From Kuschelorhynchus macadamiae (taxonomy: Eukaryota; Arthropoda; Insecta; Coleoptera; Curculionidae), in contig JAUTXW010000066.1 in NCBI GenBank assembly GCA_030620095.1, positions 310,001 to 374,000 of the forward strand: a stretch of 64,000 bases of DNA, read 5' to 3'. Below the pieces are notes generated by a model. That model saw only the letters and a list, made by a program, of their open reading frames with translations. It was not told the origin of the DNA and searched no databases. Within the stretch, counting starts at the first letter, position 1. Every line of letters begins with the position of its first letter. The position numbers and the translations under genes are program-made. Shown here in pieces: positions 21,822-33,810 of the stretch.

Positions 21822-24132
21822 CACTGCGCAAAACAATTAACGCAACGCCTAAAATTTCCTCTAACTTTGAATAGAAATTTCTCGAGAATGGTTAATCCGA
21901 TTTTGATGAAGTTTTTATCGAAATTTAGGTTATTTCCTCGTGAATATTCTTTTGATTTTAAAATTCAATGTTACTTTGTTCTAGGCAATAATACAGGGTG
22001 AAAAAGAAAGATATGTTTTATTTACCAAAGTTTAAAACACCCTGTAGAATAAATCAGATGGATTCAAGAGATCTAACCAAAAGAATGTTGTAGCCCAGTA
22101 TGTTTCCAACAAATTGTTTTTTTATTCGCTTCAATAGCACAATTTTTGCCTGAGTTACAGGACTTATTGAAAAGTATTGCATTTTTTAAATGAATTTACC
22201 AGTTCATGTTTGAATTGATTCTGTTGAAGACGTTGCCCGGTAACAAGAGAACACAACTTATACCAGATTGACATTTAGGCGTCAGTTTCAGTTCGGTTTT
22301 AAATTTTTCTTCTTATTGTGTACAGTCATGCTAAGACAAACTAGAAATTTGACCCACGACGAGTGTGTAATTGCAAGAACTCTTAGAGATGAAGGCTGGA
22401 GCTATAGCAGGATAGCAGAACGATTGAATGTTCATAAATCAACTGTACATAGAGTCATACAGAGACACATGGAGACCGATGATCATTCCAGACGGATTGG
22501 ACAAGGTCGACAGCGTGTTACCAGTGAGCGTGAAGACCGGTATCTGCGGTTGTCTGCTTTACGACAACGTTTCGTGACGGCAAGGTTTCTGAGGCAGGAA
22601 ATTCAACACGCGATGGTCCTCAGGTAAGCACTCAAACAGTGCGGAATCGTTTGAGGGAAGGAAATTTGAGACCACGTGTTCCTGCACGAGGTCCTGCGTT
22701 AACAGCAACACATCGGAGAGCCAGGCTAGAATGGGCTAACGAACGTATGAACTGGGCGGAAGCTGATTGGTCGAGAGTGCTGTGGACAGATGAATCGAGA
22801 GTCTGTCTTTTTAATTGCGATAGACAGGTCCGTGTGTATCGTAGACCAAATGAACGCTATGTACAGGGAATTTTGTTAATACCGTAATGTTTGGTGGGGG
22901 ATCAATAATGGTTTGGGGAGGGGTATCTTTGAGGGGTCCTGGTCGTACGGAGTTAGTTATTGTGGATATGAATTTGAATGCGGATCGATATATCAACGAA
23001 ATACTGGACAATCACGTGAGGCCATTTGCACATAATGTTGGAGCGGAGTTTTTATTAATGCATGACAACGCTCGTCCCCATACAGCACGTGTAGTGCAAA
23101 ATTACGTTAATAATGTTGGGATCGATGTCATGCAATGGCCTGCACGTAGGCCGGACCTGAACCCAATCGAACATGTTTGGGACTTATTGGGCAGGAGATT
23201 AAGGGCTAATGAAAGACAGCCAAATAACGTGGAAGAGCTGGGTGAGCTACTCATCGATACTTGGAATGGGCTGGATGAGGTACTCATACGAAATTTGATG
23301 TTAAGCATGAATAGAAGGTGCGAAGCAGTCATAAGAAACAGAGGGGGAAATACGAAATATTAGTCCAATAGTTATAAAGTTTATTTTTGTTCGTTTTAGT
23401 TCTTAGTGTTTTGTTTTTTTGACTGTCGTGTTCATATCTTAATCTTACCTATTAAAACAAGTTTTTCTAACTCCCTGTATTATTCACAAAACTAAACCGA
23501 TCCTGGCCCTTGATATTACGAAGAAATTTTCGTATAACTAAACTAAAATGTAGAATAGCGCCATGTTCAAATATCCGGTAACCGATGCGTTCGTAATTTA
23601 AAAAACAGTATAATTTATTTTTCGTTGCACCCTGTATTATTGACTGATCAAAACTAATATTGAATTTTAGTGATCCAAAAAAAAAATCTTCACAACCAAG
23701 CTACAAATTACAAACGTCTTCAACAGAATCAATTCAAACATGAACTGGTAAATTCATTTAAAACACAGTAAATGCAGTACTTTTCAATAAGTCCTGTAAC
23801 TCAGGCAAAAATTGTGCTATTGAAACGAATAAAAAAACGATTTATTGGAAACATACTGAGCTACAACATTCTTTTGGTTAGATCTCTTAAATCCATCTAA
23901 TTTATTCTACAGGGTGTTTTAAACTTTGGTAAATAAAACATGTCTTTCTTTTTCACCCTGTATTATTGCCTAGAACAAAGTTACATTGAATTTTAATATC
24001 AAAAGAATATTCACGAGGAATTAACGTAAATTTTGATAAAAACTTCATTAAAGTCGGATCAACCATTCTCGAGAAATTTCCATTCAAAGTTAGACGAAAT
24101 TTTAGGCGTTACGTTAATTGTTTTGCGCAGTG
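21822..24132. mobile_element. Complete Tc1-like element with ~420-bp inverted repeats
   Basis: Ends CACTGCGCAAAACAATTAAC at 21822 and its inverse ending at 24132, flanked by TA (21820-21821, 24133-24134). The inverted repeats extend inward to about 22245 and 23715 and include TTCAAACATGAACTGGTAAA. One transposase gene lies between them on the plus strand. Confidence 0.92.
22328..23363 (+). pseudogene. Tc1-like DD34E transposase, two frameshifts
   Basis: Starts MLRQTRNLTHDECVIARTL with the bipartite paired-like domain (GWSYSRIAERLNVHKSTVHR), then an HTH_Tc3-like second part broken at about 22622. The catalytic domain follows in the next frames: VLWTDESRV (first D), MFGGGSIMVWGGVS, MHDNARPHTARVV (second D) and RRPDLNPIEHVWD (E), with 34 residues between the last two acids. 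Frames break near 22622-22639 and 22880. All three catalytic residues are kept. Length near 340 residues fits Tc1 proteins. Confidence 0.93.
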
Positions 24133-24139
24133 TAGTTTG

Positions 24140-24437
24140 AACCCATTTATAAAAAAACATTATAGATGGCTACAAACTAACAATTTTTTGTTTCTAGGTG
24201 ATATTTCAAACAAACTGACAAATTTAAAATTCTTAAATCATATATTTTTTTATTAAAAATGCTTTTCTTTAACTATCGACATATTGATGAGTCCTCACAG
24301 GATGAAAACGCTTATACAACTGCTCTCTGTCTATAAAAACTTAAGGTAAATGACACAATTTTCTATTTTTTTTTGCTTAAATAATATTCTTTATATTGTG
24401 TATCAAAACATTTTGTGGACAGAGTAGTTCACAAGTT
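24140..24437. repeat. Dispersed repeat family B, copy 2 (uninterrupted)
   Basis: Aligns with 20745-21720 but lacks the 719-bp MITE, so it preserves the empty site AACTGCTCTCTGTCTATAAA. It carries a better preserved hammerhead-like core. Confidence 0.6.
24278..24312 (+). ncRNA. Hammerhead-like core, family B copy 2
   Basis: UUGAUGA (24284-24290; C3 is U), helix II GUCC/GGAU (24291-24294 with 24300-24303, one G-U pair) closed by UCACA, then GAAA (24304-24307). No spare nucleotide separates A9 and helix II, unlike the PLE type. Helix III is not resolved; AUA before the core could pair with UAU after a GUC at 24329-24331. Confidence 0.4.
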
Positions 24438-24645
24438 GAGGTATGTAATATCTTACCAAGTCATCCCTATATGACCCTTAATTTTGTACCAAAATTTGTC
24501 AATCGGGTAAGTAGTCTTTTAGCTACGCCGCGAACAGACAGACCGACGGAATTGAGAAAACATGTTTTTGGCATCTAGAGACCCTGAAACGTAAAGATCT
24601 GAAAAAAATCTCGACGGGTGATTTTTTCCTGAATACAATACTTAC
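24438..24645. repeat. Dispersed repeat family A, copy 2
   Basis: AGTCATCCCTATATGACC, CAATCGGGTAAGTAGTC, CGCGAACAGACAGACCGACG and GGCATCTAGAGACC match the copies at 10780 and 33470. Confidence 0.6.
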
Positions 24646-24649
24646 CCTT

Positions 24650-24960
24650 TATTCCGTTATGAAAGAAATAATGTCCTTTGGCGATCGCAACCATTGTCCA
24701 ATTTTCTTGTATGTGTTGAAGATTGTAATTTTGCAATTGCAATCTTCTCCGTGGTTTCGTGTGTAAATGAAAGAACTACACTTCCTGTCGGTAATTCCTT
24801 ATTGGTTTCCTATCGTGGGGTAAGATTATTTTCTTTTCAAATTGATTCCACCTTAAAGTTTGAGTCAGTTTCTCTGTTTTCGATTATAACCATTGTCAGG
24901 ATGCTGTAATCTATAAAAGTAGTCGTATTTTAATCTGTTTTGTTCAAGACGACAGTGGTA
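24650..24960 (-). pseudogene. PLE connector/GIY-YIG fragment, inverted
   Basis: On the minus strand it matches the PLE at 4080-4250: GGAATTACCGACAGG, AAGATTGCAATTGC, then CAACACATACAAGAAAATTG and a GCGATCGCCAAAGGACATT segment. Too short to reach the catalytic part of GIY-YIG. Forms a head-to-head pair with the next feature. Confidence 0.65.
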
Positions 24961-24964
24961 CTTT

Positions 24965-25510
24965 CCTAATGTCTGTACTTCCAGCGAACAACCGAACACC
25001 AATAAGAAGTATAATTCTTCCATTTATGTACGGAACCATAGACAAGATTGCAATGTTACTCCGCCGGTCCAACAGACGTACAATCTTCAACACACACAAG
25101 AAAATTGGACAATGTTTGAGTTCGCCAAGGACATTATTTCTTTCCAAACGGAGGGAGAATATGCAATTCATTGTTCCTGTGGTATCTGTTTTGGAATTTT
25201 GGAAAAACCTGACGATCCATATCTTCTAGTCTTAAGGAGCATGCTCGATGTAATAAGACCAAACAAATTGTTCAACCTACTGTGTATCTGAACACCAATG
25301 TTTCACTGGATATGTCATAAATGTAAAAGAAACCAAAGTTCCAAACTAAAAATTAGAGAATATATTGAAATATATAAGCATGCTAAAAATTTTAATACAG
25401 ATACTAAGATAGCTTAAATAGCCGGCCAAATCTCTCCTAGTGTTCCGATTTCTTGAAATAAAGTTATCTGAAGATGTCTCGTACAATCGAAGACGAAACG
25501 TCAGAAAGTG
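24965..25510 (+). pseudogene. PLE 3' fragment: connector, GIY-YIG and flank
   Basis: Matches the PLE at 4090-4680: ATAATTCTTCCATTTATG, a RRSNRRTIFNTHKKIGQ segment, a scrambled GIY-YIG core (CAATTCATTGTTCCTGTGG), the KIREYIEIYKHAKNFN C-terminus and the ribozyme flank. Several frameshifts and a short deletion after KNFN. Confidence 0.75.
25463..25507 (+). ncRNA. Minimal hammerhead ribozyme, covariant helix II
   Basis: CUGAAGA (25468-25474), unpaired U, helix II GUCU/AGAC (25476-25479 with 25491-25494), GAAA (25495-25498), C-GUC (25499-25502). Compared with GCCU/AGGC at 4645, both partners of the second pair changed (C-G to U-A), so pairing is kept. Helix I is weaker here than in the 4.6 kb copy. 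Confidence 0.68.
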
Positions 25511-26799
25511 ATGATTTCTTAAGTATTAATGAGTTATATATTTTTTGTACTTTCTTTCCCTCGTAAGAGGGACTAAAAAGCTTCATTTACTCCTAAGGGA
25601 CTAAAATGTATCCTAGCAACATATAATTAAAAAGTTAAATTGAAAAAAGTTATTTATTTATATTTAGATGAATATTTACATTAGTAACATATTAGATTTG
25701 TTCCAATAATGCTACTTGTAGAAGTATATTCGACAGTTCTGGATACTTCGTTAGAACCTTGTCTGGAAGGGTTTCTTGAAGCTCCAATTTGGAATGTATT
25801 CACATCACCATGTCCAAAATTTTTTTAGGCTATAGTTTATTTAATATTTATAGAGTTTCGACGTACCCCTCGGCGACGCAGAGTGGTGAGGTCTTATGTA
25901 ACCATCCGACCATAATTGTTGAGCATCTTTATAAATATATTTATTATATGTATATGTTTCTTTATTCAAATGTTGTGATATACAGGGTAAAACATTAGTA
26001 TTTTAACATAATGGTGTTTTATTAAGAGTCTGACGGCGAAACATTTAACTACCACTTTTTAGGTCAAGAAGTTTTTAATCAAAAAAATCCTGTGTGTCCA
26101 TATGCGAATGTGGGTGTGGGTGGGTGTGTGTACGGGTGTGTTCAATGTGCATGTATGTGTACAAACTTGTTTTGTGAATACAATAGCTCGAAACCTATAG
26201 ATCTGATTATGATGACATTTGTCGAAAAGATTACCTGTGAGGTGAGAAGAAACTGATTAGTCCTTTAGAAAAATCAAAAATGGCGGCTGTACATATAGAA
26301 CATAAAAACGGCCATAATCCTCAAACTTTTATTTTGATTTTAACAAAAAGTGAAAATTTAATAACAACTTTTAAAAGATCCAAGAGCGCGGAACAAATAG
26401 CGGCTATTTAAATTTAAACAATGTGAACGAACACACTTTTGTATTACATTTTTTAAAAATTATCACTTCAGGAGAAATAATAGTTGTAGAACTTATTATT
26501 TTGAAAAGTACTAATTTCTCAAATTCCATATAGTGAAAATACTAAATATCAGAATCTAAGAAGGATTCCCTCGAGTACTATTAATATCGGTAACAGATGT
26601 GATTAATATAAAATAAAATGTTAGTTAATAAACGAGTTTACTGATTTGAATTGATTGAGCAGAATTTCATCACGACTACCTCCTCTTTTTTCCCTTCCGA
26701 CCGTTTTTTTAACAGTAGATATTACAACTTTGAATAAAAATATCTATAAAATGGTTTACTTGAACAATATTTTTTTGAGGTTTTGACCACTAAGTAACA
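25511..26799. other. No gene seen; GT-rich stretch
   Basis: A GGGTGTGG/TGTGTG-rich run lies at 26105-26160. The rest is AT-rich without a coding frame I can support. Confidence 0.4.
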
Positions 26800-26814
26800 T
26801 TAAGGATTGCCACT

Positions 26815-27290
26815 GGGCGACGGCTGGCGATTTCCATCCTCCATGCCTATGTCAGCTAATAAAGAGGCAGAGGTTCGTCGAAAAAAATGTCCAGTATATA
26901 ATGACGGATTTGGTAGATTTAGGAATGCTGCTACTTTCTGGGTAGTTTTTTTACCATCTGGCTGCGTACTATATTGATTGTTTTGGTAGCGAACAAAAAA
27001 TCGCAAATGAGGAGTCTTAGCTTTTCTTAAAGTCATATATTTGCGACAGACTTCAGTAAAGTTGACAGTATTACTGCCTAAATTTTTAATAACGATTTTT
27101 CTATCAGTTTTGCTTTTGGTATTTTTAAAATTAATCATAATCGAGTGATCCAAATCAGTTACATCTTCCACCGTCAACTCAACTAACTCCTTACTTCTAC
27201 AGACACCTGCTACATCAATAATAAGGACGTCATAATTAAGAAACGGTTGTCTAGGACATCCAAAAAAAATTCGTCAACCTTGTGACCAGT
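26815..27290 (-). pseudogene. Crypton-type tyrosine recombinase fragment
   Basis: Catalytic domain of a tyrosine recombinase such as Cryptons use for DNA-mediated transposition. Minus-strand frame: VDEFFLDVL, then DVLIIDVAGVCRSKELVEL with the first catalytic Arg, a KTKS...DRKIVI beta region, LRFFVRYQNNQYSTQPDGKK, LNLPNPSLYTGHFFRRTSAS (the H-x-x-R pair of the active site) and LADIGMEDGNRQ. It stops before the usual HGGW and the catalytic Tyr, so it cannot be active. A shift occurs at about 27255 between the first two pieces. Confidence 0.75.
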
Positions 27291-27712
27291 CAAAATCTTG
27301 GTTTTTTTTACTTAAATCCTTCGTTTCTTCTTTTCAGCAGGGCAATTAGTTTAAGGAATTGGCTAATGTCGATATTATTTTTAACGTTGAGCATAGAATA
27401 ATGTGCACAAAGCGTCGAAGGTGAAAGTATATATTTTCCTTGATTTGGACGGCAAAATATCTTCTGGCGCCTCTTCACCTGCTCTTTTTAAAACAAAAGT
27501 TTCCATTTCGATTTATAATCACGAAAATAATGACACTGACAACTTGTTTGTTCGTTTATGTTTTAACTACGCGACTTCATTATTTAAAAGCGCACTAATC
27601 AAATTTGTATCTGTTACCTGAGATAATTTGTCACATTATGAAGTGTTTTAAATTTGTATCCATACATTACATTATCTAGTAATATTTTTTCCCAAAGTGC
27701 AAAAAATAATAT
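27291..27712. other. No gene seen
   Basis: AT-rich stretch between the recombinase relic and the next mariner-like element; no recognisable frame. Confidence 0.35.
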
Positions 27713-27713
27713 T

Positions 27714-29850
27714 CAGGGTGTCCCAACTAAAAGTATCCACCCCAAATAACAATCGCCAAGACAAAAAAATAAAACGCTCGGACCCGTCGATTTTGCTTTT
27801 GAGGGGGAAACATTTTGCGCCTATTTTCAATTTCGCAACATCACCCTCTGAGCGGGGGTGAGATTCACCCCCAAAATGTTAAATGGAAAGGGGGGTCGAG
27901 TGATACCTTATTTTGAAGGGTTTCCGACCCTGGTTACAACTGCCAAGTTTGAAGCCTCTGCTGTCATTCCCGAAGAAATGGCAGCTTGTCGAAAAAAAAA
28001 TATTAATAAATTAACTGCAAGAGTTGGCTGCTTTAAATTTAGCGTATGATGCAGGCTAGTGAAAAGATTTTAATAATAATTACTCCGGATGAGAGGAAAA
28101 TAAAAATAGTAAATGTAAATTAATAGGGAATTTTTGCGTTTAAGAAATGTTTTCTACAAAGACTAAATTATTTTATGAATTGTTCGAAATGTTCGCCATT
28201 TACTCCCTTGCAATGAAACAGACCGTTGCCAAAACGTTTAAGCTAACTTGTCGAATTATCACTGTACAAAATTTAAAAAAAAATCAGCATTTCATTCGTT
28301 ATTTCATATCGTTAAAATTTATTTTGTCTGAAAGTGTTAAAAAACGAAAGTTTCTAACAATTGCCTATGACGTTTACGATACAAGAGAGAATCGAAATTA
28401 ACGTTCTTTACATTAGAAACAATAATTGTGCGAGAGCTGCAGCTGTAAGTTCTAATGAATCTCATCCCGAATATTCTTTGACTCATAGAAGTGTATTACA
28501 ACTGGGGAACAAATTTTTCGAAACCGGCTCAGTTGTCAATAAAAAGCATGAAAGAGTAAGACCAATAAGAAATGAAAATGTTGAGGTTGCAGTCCTTGGC
28601 CATGTTGCTATGGTCCCAAGTAACTCCATCGGAGAAACAGCTGCAATATCAGGAGTCTCCCGAAGCAGTGTTCACCGGATTCTAAAATCCCATAAGTGTC
28701 GACCCTTTAAATATCAATTGCTTCACGAAATGAACGAAGATGACTTTGATCGCAGAGTAGAGTTTTGTGAGAATATTTCTGAAAAATTAAACAACCATAC
28801 CATTTCATTGTACAATATTTGTTTTTCTGACGAAGCCACATTTTACTTAAATGGAGAAGTAAACCGTCAACAACAGGGAAACCCATAGCCAGCATCTTTT
28901 AAAAGTAAACGTGTGGGCGGGAAATCTAGGCAATCACGTTGTTGGACCTTTTTTCATAGAAGGCAATTTAAATGGTGAAAGTTATTTAAATTTACTTGAA
29001 AATGCCATCGATCCGCAGTACTGAGATTCTAGAAAACGACCAGGATTTAGCTGAAGATCAGATATTCTTTCAACAAGATGGAACACCTCCTCACTACGCT
29101 CGTCCGGTAAGAGATTTTCTCGATAATACTTTTCCCGATCACTAGATTGGAAGAATCGAATGGCCGGGACGATCACCTGATTTGACGCCGTTGGATTTCT
29201 TTCTTTTGGGACACTTGAAAACAAAGATTTTTAAGGTGCAGCCAGAATCACTTGAGGATTTAAAACAGCGAATAGTAGCTGAATGCCGTCAGTTAACACC
29301 TGAAACATTTCAAAATGTTCGAGAGGAATTCGAGGCTCGTCTGTATCATTGCATGGAAGTAAATGGCGAACATTTCGAGCAATTCATAAAATAATTTAGT
29401 CTTTGTAGAAAACATTTCTAAAACGCAAAAATTCCCCATTAATTTACATTTACTATTTTTATTTTCCTCTCGTCCGGAGTAATTATTATTAAAATCTTTT
29501 CACTAGCTTGCATCATCCCCTAAATTTAAAGTAGCCAACTCTTGCAATTAATTTATTAATATTTTTTTTTGGACAAGCTGCCATTTTTTCGGGAATGATA
29601 GCAGAGGCTTCAATCTTGGCAGTTGTAACCAGGGTCGGAAACCCTTCAAAATAAAGTATCACTCGACCCCCCTTTCCATTTAACATTTTGGGGGCGAATC
29701 TCACCCCCGCTCAGAGGGTGATGTTGCGAAATTGAAAATAGGCGCAAAATGTTTCCCCCTCAAAAGCAAAATCGACGGGTCCGAGCGTTTTATTTTTTTT
29801 GTCTTGGCGACTTGTTATTTGGGGTGGATACTTTTAGTTGGGACACCCTG
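27714..29850. mobile_element. Mariner-like element with ~450-bp inverted repeats
   Basis: Ends CAGGGTGTCCCAACTAAAAG at 27714 and its inverse ending 29850. The right side is followed by TA; the left flank is TT, probably a mutated TA. The inverted repeats reach about 28170 and 29395 and contain the hairpin GGGGGTGAGATTCACCCCC. The two arms are about 95 percent alike by eye, so the insertion is not very old. Confidence 0.9.
28367..29394 (+). pseudogene. Mariner-like transposase, frameshift and stop
   Basis: MTFTIQERIEINVLYIRN starts a helix-turn-helix region; VSRSSVHRILKSHKCRPFK is the second DNA-binding part. First catalytic D in NICFSDEATF; frame is lost near 28860 (NGEVNRQQQGNP) and resumes at VNVWAGNLGNHVVGPFFIEG. 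Second D in FFQQDGTPPHYARPV, third in SPDLTPLDFFLLG; I count 38 residues between them, including a TAG at 29143-29145 where Trp is expected. Ends EVNGEHFEQFIK. The three catalytic acids are intact. Confidence 0.88.
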
Positions 29851-30983
29851 TATATATATCGCGAGACTAAAATGCTTAGATCCCTTAAATGGTTGTCCCT
29901 AGTTGTACTATTAAATATACCAGATATACATTTACGCCACCACTCAGGTTTTTGTAAAGAATTTAATTCCTTATAATCTTGTTTATCTCAGATATGCCGA
30001 ATATATTAAATATAAAGCAAAAGAGAATAAGGGATAAATAGGAAGCAGAATACTAACATTATTACCGAGTTCAAGTCTTAATAACTTTACCACATAAATC
30101 TGTTAACTTCAACAGCACTTTCTTCAATGAAATTCACTTTATTCATATCGTTAATGTGCTATATAATGAAATGTCAATAAAAATCATTCAGTTTCTATTA
30201 AAAAACTATGCCGCGTAAAGCCATTAGGAACGGAAAAAAATAATCTTTACCTACGTTACATAATTTTATGGCAATTTTGCTTTCTTTACATGTTTTAGGT
30301 ATATGTATAGAGTTTGAAGCTTCGTGTTTTTACAGTGATATCTAGGTAAAAAGCGGAGTAACATAATAATTAGGTAACATTTTGGATGATTAGCTATATA
30401 TACCTACTTAATTACATAATTTGTGATTTGATAAATTACATTTAAAGTAGGTATATGGTTTAATTTGGTATTGGGACATGTATGCTTTAATTGCCCGGCT
30501 TAAGTGAGATAATTTTGTTATGAAAGCCTAGATTTGACCTGATCACCCGGTTTTCTAGCGTAGAGGAAGACAAGATTCAAGTCTTGCTGGCTGAGAACTC
30601 ACCTAATTGAATCACTGATTTCAGAAACAATCTAATCACATAAATAATTAAATAAAACTGATAAGAGACCCTCAAAACCAGGGGTTAAACCACATATACC
30701 ATATCATATGTCTTTCAAAAAGTCAAAGAGTATTGGAATCCGAAAGAAATTAAGAATTAAAAGTATTAACATTGAGGATACAATTTTGGAAATGTACCAC
30801 ATTTTTCTGAGACGAAGTAGTGTTTTTTGCCATGACAGATATAAACATAGTTCTGGTTGTGGCTGTGGCTGATGGTCGATTGTGTGTTGTTCCTTAATTT
30901 ATCAATAATAGTTTCATGATGGTCTTGATATATCTGAAAATGGGATGAAATAGACCGAAATGTGTTATTTGTATTTGTTTATT

Positions 30984-30987
<4 letters not shown>
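29851..30987. other. AT-rich, no gene seen
   Basis: No coding frame, terminal repeat or family match that I can support. Confidence 0.4.

Positions 30988-31039
<52 letters not shown>
30988..31039. repeat. (AT)n microsatellite
   Basis: About 52 bp of pure AT dinucleotides. Confidence 0.97.
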
Positions 31040-31042
<3 letters not shown>

Positions 31043-31228
31043 CAATGTTTTAAAAGTACTACCTTTAAACATTCTGATTTGTAATATTCAGTTATGATTC
31101 TTATTTCGAAGTGCAATAACACTCGCATAAGATGTCAGTGTGCATTTTTTTGTAGAAAAAGCAATTTATTCTTTTTTACCACAGTAGTATACATAGTTTT
31201 CGAGAAAATTAGTGAATATGTAAAAATC

Positions 31229-31856
<628 letters not shown>

Positions 31857-31857
31857 G

Positions 31858-32008
31858 TCTTGAATTTAGTTAGAATATTCCCCACTGTTGTGAAATGTAT
31901 AATTTTATCGCTGTTAAAAATGTTTGCAGCTTCTCGAAATGTTTTATAATTTTCTCCGACAATTAAAATTATTTCAATTTTATCTTCTTTGCTTAATTTC
32001 AGCGGCAT
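31858..32008 (-). pseudogene. Mariner-like transposase N-terminal scrap
   Basis: MPLKLSKEDKIEIILIVGE, then NYKTFREAANIFN and TVGNILTKF: the N-terminal helix-turn-helix region of the insect mariner-like proteins. The frame ends where it meets the retrozyme-like unit, right after Lys-Thr. Confidence 0.65.
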
Positions 32009-33050
32009 TTCTTTTTACTATAATATTCAAACTGATGTTTCAATAAAGTAACACAATATTGTGGTTGACAATGGCAGTGACAATGCCATTATTAACAATC
32101 GATAAATAAGGAAATTTTGCTGGTATGTAGGTAGGAACAAAAGTAAGAAACTGAACTAGCCAGTAAGAAGCCAAAATTTTACATTCCTTAAGGAGTGATT
32201 TCAGATAGGAAGCAACGAATCTAGTGCTAGATATGTTTTTTTATTCTAAGTAAGATTATGTATTACATTTTGCTATAAAATGAAAATTAAATATAATTAA
32301 TATATAGAAAACACAGTAGCGTAACACTTCATGTAATATTTTGTTAGGTCAAAACATTTAAATTTCCTTAAGTATGTTTTAAAAAGAAAGAAAAAAAGTT
32401 GGAGTTAAGGGTTTCTAGGAACAATTTTATGGGGCAAAATAAGTTTTAATATCTGACATTATATTCTCATTATTTTGGGTCTTATACTGTGCTGAAGGGG
32501 AAACAGTGTGATTATATTTCTCTACAAATTTAATTTGCTTAACAGGCAGTAAAAGCAAACAAAAAAATATGAAATCTTTTTTTGGAGATAAATGAGTTTA
32601 ATTCATTTTTAGACTTTTTATAGGAAAAATAGAATATTCCAATACCTATAGGTATATAACTTTTTTTTAGTTTCTATAATCACTTTTAACATTTTGTTTT
32701 CTGCAAAAATATAGTATTTTTCTTGTATTTATTAATTTATTTATATATTGCAGGTAATCAAAAACTAACCCTAAGTAGCCCAAATATTTGTGCTTCGATA
32801 AGCTGTTCTTAGTTTAATTATATTTTTTCAAGTCTAATTCAAAATTAATTTAAATCAATAAAAAACTAACCTAATCTAACCTTACACCGTTTAAGATATA
32901 CCAAAAATACTAACAATAAAAATTTGGATTTTGTAAGCGTAAACTAAGTTAACCAGACCTAACCTAACACTACCTATCCTTCTTTAGCCTTAAACAACTG
33001 CGTTAAGAAGTTAAGGGTCCCCTGCCTCTTCCATTCCATTCTACTCATTG
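32009..33050. other. AT-rich, no gene seen
   Basis: No frame or repeat that I recognise; some CCTAACCTAA-like text at 32870-32990. Confidence 0.35.
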
Positions 33051-33059
33051 GTCAAAGCC

Positions 33060-33290
33060 GTGGAAGCTTCCATTTTTCCATTTAGTACATTATATTTCTT
33101 TATAAAATTTTATTATAAACCAATCTTTTCAAAATCTTAGACAGAGTGCTAAGTATTGAAATTTGACGATAATTTTCTATGTTTTCGCGATTATTTTTTT
33201 TGTAAACTTGAATTAGTTTAGCTGTTTAATGTTTAATGATCTATTTTTTCCTTTAAATCATCCAAGCCGGCAGAGTTTTTATTTTTGAAA
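33060..33290 (-). pseudogene. LINE reverse transcriptase scrap
   Basis: Minus strand: NSAGLDDLKEKIDH, then a diverged stretch and ENYRQISILSTLSKILKRLV, the N-terminal reverse transcriptase signature (NYRPIS...SKILE) of APE-type LINEs. About 75 residues in two frames; no catalytic motifs. Confidence 0.6.
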
Positions 33291-33464
33291 CTTGAAATAA
33301 TGTAAAGTACTTCAGCCTCTCTGATAGAGTCAATTACAATAGAATGGGGAATTACCAGTTTACCAATTACCAAATTTGAGGAAAATTATGCAATTAGTTT
33401 TTTTAGTAACATTTTTAGTTTCTCGAGGTCGCCATCTTGTTCCGGAATATTGGATCCTTATCAA

Positions 33465-33810
33465 AATATTACCAGGGCGTCCCCATATGACCTTTGTTTT
33501 TATTCTATGCCGCGAACTGACAGATAGACAGATAAAAAGACAGACGGACCGACAAAGTTAATAAAACATATTTTTTGACATCTAGGGACGTTAAATCGTA
33601 AAGATATGTAAAACCTGAGAGAGAGATTTTTCAGATTACAAAAATTTTATTTGGCCGCCATTTTGAACTAGTACCATAGTTTTACTAGTTTATCTCTATC
33701 AAGTCAATCGGGAAAATAGTTTTTTAGCTATGCCGCGAATAGAGCGACCGACAGACAGACCGACGGAATCGAGAAATCATGTTTTTCGGCATCTAAGAAC
33801 CCTTTTTTAC
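33465..33810. repeat. Dispersed repeat family A, copies 3 and 4 in tandem
   Basis: Copy 3 (33465-33670) has CGTCCCCATATGACC, GACAGATAGACAGA, TTTGACATCTAGGGACG and GTAAAGATATGTAAA. Copy 4 (33690-33800) has AAGTCAATCGGGAAAATAG, CCGACAGACAGACCGACGG and TTTTTCGGCATCTAAG. Confidence 0.6.

Noticed and set aside
24308..24334. Complete helix III and cleavage site for the family B hammerhead
   Set aside because: Candidate GUC and UAC sites do not give a paired helix III next to GAAA; only the core is reported.
25850..25935. tRNA-like or SINE promoter boxes (TTTCGACGTACCCC and GCAGAGTGGTGAGG)
   Set aside because: The B-box-like text comes before the A-box-like text, the wrong order on this strand, and no cloverleaf can be formed.
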